5,411 nucleotides of DNA, taken from contig LSIB01000010.1 in the NCBI GenBank assembly GCA_001556025.1, positions 1-5,411 on the forward strand, read 5' to 3'. How positions within the stretch are numbered: position 1 is the first letter of the stretch; each line of letters begins with the position of its first letter. Of this stretch, positions 4,221 to 5,411 are shown one piece after another. This DNA comes from Rhizobiales bacterium CCH3-A5 (lineage in GTDB: Bacteria; Pseudomonadota; Alphaproteobacteria; Rhizobiales; Beijerinckiaceae). The translations under genes were made by a program, and so were the position numbers. The notes beneath the pieces were generated by a model that saw only the letters and a program-made list of their open reading frames with translations, had not been told where the DNA came from and searched no databases.

Positions 4221-4604
4221 GTGAGGGTTTTCAGGAGCGCCTGGTTCATGAAGTTTGCTCGCAAGGAGAAGATTGGCGACCAAGCGCTTTGTGACGCCGT
4301 CGCGCGAGCCGAGAAGGGATTGGTCGACGCAGACCTTGGCGGCGGTCTGTTGAAGCAGCGTGTGGCGCGGCCCGGCGCCGGGAAATCCGGCGGGTATCGG
4401 ACGTTGATCTTCTTTCGCGCAGGAACCCGCGCGGTTTTTGCGTACGGCTTCGCCAAGAGCGACAAGGCGAACCTCGATGGCGATGAAGAGGCGGTGTTCA
4501 CGAAGGCGGCGAAGCTGGTGCTGGCGTTTTCAGACGAGCAGATCGGCGCAGAGATCGAGAACGGGCGTCTGACGGAGGTGAACTGCGATGGTCAAGACCT
4601 ATAA
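4221..4604 (+). CDS. RelE/HigB-like type II toxin (PF06296-type)
   Basis: This 127-residue protein matches the RelE-like toxin group often annotated 'type II toxin-antitoxin system RelE/ParE family toxin'. Typical blocks are the start MRVFRSAWFMKFARKEKIGD, 'LCDAVARAEKGLVDADLGGGLLKQRVARPGAGKSGGYRTLI' (residues 23-63) and 'FFRAGTRAVFAYGFAKSDKANLDGDEEA'. The conserved 'KQRVARPG-GKSGGYR' stretch holds the basic residues expected for RNA contact. RelE-type toxins cleave mRNA on the ribosome; direct evidence for this subgroup is thinner. The GTG start is supported by GGAGG and by the standard N-terminus. The toxin gene comes first, as in HigBA-type operons, and overlaps the antitoxin gene by 17 bases. 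Its place between res and the expected tnpA position suggests that it is part of the Tn3-family element. Confidence 0.9.
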   Translation: MRVFRSAWFMKFARKEKIGDQALCDAVARAEKGLVDADLGGGLLKQRVARPGAGKSGGYRTLIFFRAGTRAVFAYGFAKSDKANLDGDEEAVFTKAAKLVLAFSDEQIGAEIENGRLTEVNCDGQDL

Positions 4605-4905
4605 AAGCGAGGCGATGGCGGCCGTGCATGGGATGATAGAAGGTTTCCATCAAAGCGGCGCGATCGACAAGCAGACCATGCGGGAGTTCAACGAGGCCTG
4701 CCTGACGGCGGCCAGCCCGCTTGCGCCGGCAGAGATTCGCGCGATCCGCGAGCGCGAGCAGCTTTCCCAGCCCGTATTCGCCCGCTACCTCAATGTCAGC
4801 AAGAACCTGATCTCCGATTGGGAGCGCGGCGTGAAAAAGCCGGGAGGACCGGCGTTGCGGCTCCTGACCGTGGTGCAGCGAAAGGGGCTGCAGGCGATCG
4901 CCTGA
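4588..4905 (+). CDS. HTH (XRE/HigA-like) antitoxin of the RelE-type module
   Basis: This 105-residue protein has an N-terminal helical region (residues about 6-40, MAAVHGMIEGFHQSGAIDKQ and on), probably for toxin binding or dimerisation. A C-terminal helix-turn-helix follows (residues about 47-101), with 'AEIRAIREREQLSQPVFARYLNVSKNLISDWERGVKKPGGPALRLL', the signature of HigA/NadS-like antitoxins. It should neutralise the toxin encoded just upstream and repress the shared promoter. Its ATG lies inside the toxin gene (17-base overlap) and has its own strong Shine-Dalgarno GGAGGTG (4574-4580) seven bases upstream, which would allow more antitoxin than toxin to be made. The reversed order, toxin then antitoxin, agrees with the HigBA arrangement. 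No other gene continues the operon. Confidence 0.92.
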   Translation: MVKTYKSEAMAAVHGMIEGFHQSGAIDKQTMREFNEACLTAASPLAPAEIRAIREREQLSQPVFARYLNVSKNLISDWERGVKKPGGPALRLLTVVQRKGLQAIA

Positions 4906-4925
4906 CGGGCCAAGACAACGTCAGG
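4901..4925 (+). terminator. Possible hairpin terminator at the end of the TA operon
   Basis: CCTGACG (4901-4907) and CGTCAGG (4919-4925) form a 7-bp stem with an 11-base loop overlapping the antitoxin stop codon. The sequence after it is TTCGCTT, a poor U-tract, so termination would be weak at best. Confidence 0.3.
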
Positions 4926-5127
4926 TTCGCTTGGTCGTCGCGAGATGAGCCGTTGCAGTCCATGATGATAGGCGTTTTCGTGGCTTCGCCGCGCCGGCCC
5001 GTAGGCGAACGCGCTTTGCCGTAGCGCCGTAGAGAGCCGGAGGGCCGCGTGCAGGAGCTTTCGGCGCGTCGCGCCGGACCGCTTTCTTCAACCCTTCCAG
5101 CGCCGACAGGATCGCGAGTCAGGCACG
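4906..5127. other. Non-coding junction between the TA module and traG
   Basis: These 222 bases hold no convincing gene. They contain three copies of CCGTAG (4999, 5019, 5027), a GC-rich palindrome CGGCGCG-T-CGCGCCG (5062-5076), and no T-run that would make it a terminator for traG. A transposase start and a second Tn3-type terminal repeat are both absent, so the right boundary of the transposon remnant probably lies within this stretch. Confidence 0.5.
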
Positions 5128-5411
5128 TTAGAACAGCCCGGCAAACTCGTGATCGGCGAAGTATCTCAGCTTCCCGGCGATGATCGGCCTCTGGCCGGCG
5201 ATGAACAGCATCTGGGCTTCGGCTGGCATGTTGCGCACTTCGTCGGGGGTCATGAGGGGACGGGCGACGTGCTGCTGGCCGTAGGAGATCCCGGATTTTT
5301 CGGAATCGAGCGCGCGGCTCATGGTTTTGAAGACGACGGTTTCCTGGCCGGTGAGGTCGGAGACGAGGCGGGCGCTGTCATGGTCGTTGACGCCAAAGAC
5401 CTGGAGGACGC
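5128..5411 (-). CDS. traG: TraG, conjugal transfer coupling protein, C-terminal end (5' part outside the window)
   Basis: The frame is open from the right window edge to TAA at 5130-5128 and gives 93 residues. These match the C-terminus of VirD4/TraG-type coupling proteins of alphaproteobacterial conjugative elements: an LQVFGVNDHDSARLVSDLTG stretch, then QQHVARPLMTPDEVRNMP, MLFIAGQRPIIAGKLRYF and the end HEFAGLF. The full protein is a membrane-bound hexameric ATPase of about 600-700 residues that brings the relaxosome to the type IV secretion channel. The Walker motifs and N-terminal membrane segments lie outside the window. The ATG at 5322-5320 is internal, since the coding match continues upstream of it without a break. 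In related elements traG is followed by further transfer genes; here it is followed by a non-coding stretch and a TA module on the other strand. Confidence 0.9.
   Translation of the reverse strand, partial: VLQVFGVNDHDSARLVSDLTGQETVVFKTMSRALDSEKSGISYGQQHVARPLMTPDEVRNMPAEAQMLFIAGQRPIIAGKLRYFADHEFAGLF

Noticed and set aside
5062..5076. GC-rich palindrome as terminator of traG
   Set aside because: The arms are separated by a single base, which leaves a short stem in practice, and no T-run follows on either strand.
4916..5109. Minus-strand frame downstream of traG reading ...LSALEGLKKAVRRDAPKAPARG...
   Set aside because: It has no ATG/GTG start after the preceding TGA, and the composition degrades into basic low-complexity sequence. 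It may be a remnant but cannot be supported as a gene.
1..5411. CRISPR array, tRNA or rRNA genes
   Set aside because: No regularly spaced repeats and no tRNA- or rRNA-like conserved segments were seen on either strand.

Overview
The window looks like part of the accessory genome of a high-GC alphaproteobacterium, on a conjugative plasmid or integrative element. The evidence is a MucR/Ros-type regulator, a PraR/PhrR-like XRE regulator, high GC at third codon positions, and the C-terminus of a Ti/RP4-type TraG coupling protein at the right edge. I cannot tell Rhizobiales from Sphingomonadales from this alone.

Left part (1-3239). First comes the end of a Phd/YefM-type antitoxin overlapping a PIN-domain toxin (GTG start inside the antitoxin stop). 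A second, divergent Phd/PIN pair follows, with its own promoter region, an 18-bp palindrome and a strong ribosome binding site. Six bases after the second toxin a MucR/Ros-type regulator begins, probably in the same transcript. It has an unusual Cys-Asp-His-Thr version of the zinc site. Then comes an XRE regulator preceded by two perfect inverted repeats, a 60-residue hypothetical protein, a weak 79-residue reading frame, and a minus-strand cysteine-rich small protein that probably had a signal peptide and may carry a one-base frameshift at its start. A 12-bp-stem hairpin at 2754-2786 is a plausible terminator for that minus-strand gene.

Middle part (3240-4905). A complete 38-bp terminal inverted repeat of the Tn3 family lies at 3240-3277, pointing inward to the right. 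Directly inside it, on the minus strand, is a 220-residue serine resolvase whose last four codons and stop codon lie in the repeat. Upstream of the resolvase is a likely res site. Divergent from it is a toxin-first RelE-type toxin/HTH antitoxin pair. This order (IR, tnpR, res, TA) is that of Tn3-family transposons carrying a TA module, but no transposase gene and no second terminal repeat can be seen. The element looks truncated, or deleted for tnpA.

Right part (4906-5411). A 222-bp non-coding stretch with GC-rich short repeats separates the TA pair from the 3' end of traG (minus strand). The transposon remnant and the TA/regulator cluster therefore sit just downstream of traG, where related conjugative elements usually continue into further transfer genes. 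The region resembles an accessory hotspot with three separate type II toxin-antitoxin systems, which may stabilise the mobile element.
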